DNA from: Spirochaeta sp.
Lineage (GTDB): Bacteria; Spirochaetota; Spirochaetia; DSM-27196; Alkalispirochaetaceae
Reading direction: 5' to 3'
DNA length: 6,785 nt
Assembly (NCBI GenBank): GCA_027859055.1
Contig: JAQIBO010000078.1
Span: forward strand, 1-6,785
The position numbers were made by a program, and so were the translations under genes. Positions 6,402 through 6,785 of this stretch are shown piece after piece; positions within the stretch are counted from its first letter, which is position 1, and each line of letters opens with the position of its first letter. Below the pieces are notes generated by a model that was not told the DNA's origin, made no database searches, and saw only the letters and a list, made by a program, of their open reading frames with translations.

Positions 6402-6785
6402 TTACCTCCTGTTGGTATGGTCGTTTCCAGTATTCATCCATTCCTGACGCAGGACTGATCCGATTGTCAGGGGAGCTCCGGCAAAATCGTCGTTGCATTC
6501 GGCGAAAAGTGCCGCGGTCGCGGCGTAATACACCACCGGCACGCCCACCGCCGCGGCCAGTTCCCGTGCGGCATGATCACCGGCGCGGAGGTGGTCACAT
6601 GTGGTTTCGGAAAGCATGTGGGTGTTGTTGATAATCCCCGCGCAGGGCAGGCCGTGGACCGCCTCTATCGAAAGAAGGGACGCGCGGGCGCGCTCGAGAT
6701 CCGCGTTTTCTCCGCGGTTCCTGTTGAACACAAACAGAAACGCCGTGTCCTCCGTCGGGATCGACGGGCGAAACTGGCGCAGGAC
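6402..6785 (-). CDS. Probable MinD/ParA-like nucleotide-binding protein, C-terminal part (5' end outside window)
   Basis: The frame is open from the window end to TAA at 6404-6402, giving the last 127 residues of a longer protein. A GTG at 6731 is not the real start, since the frame and its beta-strand (EDTAFLFVFNRNR) continue upstream to the window edge. What can be seen is that strand, a helix (NADLERARASLLSIEAVHG), then GIINNTHMLSETT, a charged helix (DHAARELAAAVG) and VPVVYYAA. This order resembles the C-terminal half of CobQ/CobB/MinD/ParA-type ATPases. In these the strand is followed by an NNT/NNS..ETT segment contacting the nucleotide base, and such genes sit beside 2-oxoacid oxidoreductase genes in some anaerobes (from memory, not checked). 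The P-loop and switch motifs would lie outside the window. It lies 5 bases upstream of the ferredoxin subunit and is surely in the same operon, so it may act on assembly or control of the enzyme; that role is a guess. Confidence 0.55.
   Translation of the reverse strand, partial: VLRQFRPSIPTEDTAFLFVFNRNRGENADLERARASLLSIEAVHGLPCAGIINNTHMLSETTCDHLRAGDHAARELAAAVGVPVVYYAATAALFAECNDDFAGAPLTIGSVLRQEWMNTGNDHTNRR
6404..6410 (-). promoter_or_regulatory. Strong ribosome binding site of the ferredoxin-subunit gene
   Basis: AGGAGGT on the minus strand ends 7 bases before the ATG at 6396. It overlaps the TAA stop (6404-6402) and last codons of the preceding gene, which sets the short ferredoxin start and suggests coupled translation. 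Confidence 0.8.

Noticed and set aside
6397..6498. Longer N terminus for the ferredoxin subunit
   Set aside because: It overlaps the ATPase-like gene, has no ferredoxin-like sequence, and the AGGAGGT site points to the ATG at 6396.

Overview
The window comes from a GC-rich bacterium with strong AGGAGG-type ribosome binding sites and tightly packed genes. The minus-strand operon encodes a ferredoxin-dependent 2-oxoacid oxidoreductase and a phosphate butyryltransferase. This suggests an anaerobe that ferments amino acids or branched-chain acids. The phylum cannot be fixed from the sequence; a spirochaete or deltaproteobacterial-grade anaerobe is only a guess.

Layout. The left part reads on the plus strand. 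It starts with the 3' end of a transglutaminase-like protein gene (1-488). A 97-base gap follows, then a complete ptsP (586-2835) encoding a GAF-domain Enzyme I of the nitrogen-type phosphotransferase system. All key Enzyme I residues can be placed, with a near-constant numbering offset from E. coli Enzyme I. The right part reads on the minus strand and is one compact operon, in transcription order: the 3' end of a probable MinD/ParA-like ATPase gene (6785-6402), a two-cluster ferredoxin subunit (6396-6166), VorB/KorA alpha (6166-5105), a TPP-binding beta subunit (5105-4353), a gamma subunit (4356-3802) and ptb (3792-2887). Adjacent genes overlap by 1 or 4 bases or are separated by 5 to 9 bases. 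The two halves converge at 2836-2886, where a 17-base-period tandem repeat with TGATCA palindromes sits across the end of ptb.

How the genes work together. The four oxidoreductase subunits oxidatively decarboxylate a 2-oxoacid (probably branched-chain, by resemblance of the alpha subunit to VorB) to an acyl-CoA and reduce ferredoxin. Ptb then converts the acyl-CoA to an acyl-phosphate, from which an acyl kinase (not seen here) could make ATP. The pathway could also run backwards to activate and carboxylate short branched acids. PtsP would sense PEP and a GAF ligand and pass phosphate to an HPr/NPr-like partner that is not in the window.

Most of the window is recognisable, conserved metabolism. 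The points most worth a second look are the MinD-like ATPase at the head of the oxidoreductase operon, the Ser-to-Gly change beside the PtsP active-site histidine, the possible leaderless start of ptsP, and the tandem palindromes at the convergent junction. No wholly new system is evident.
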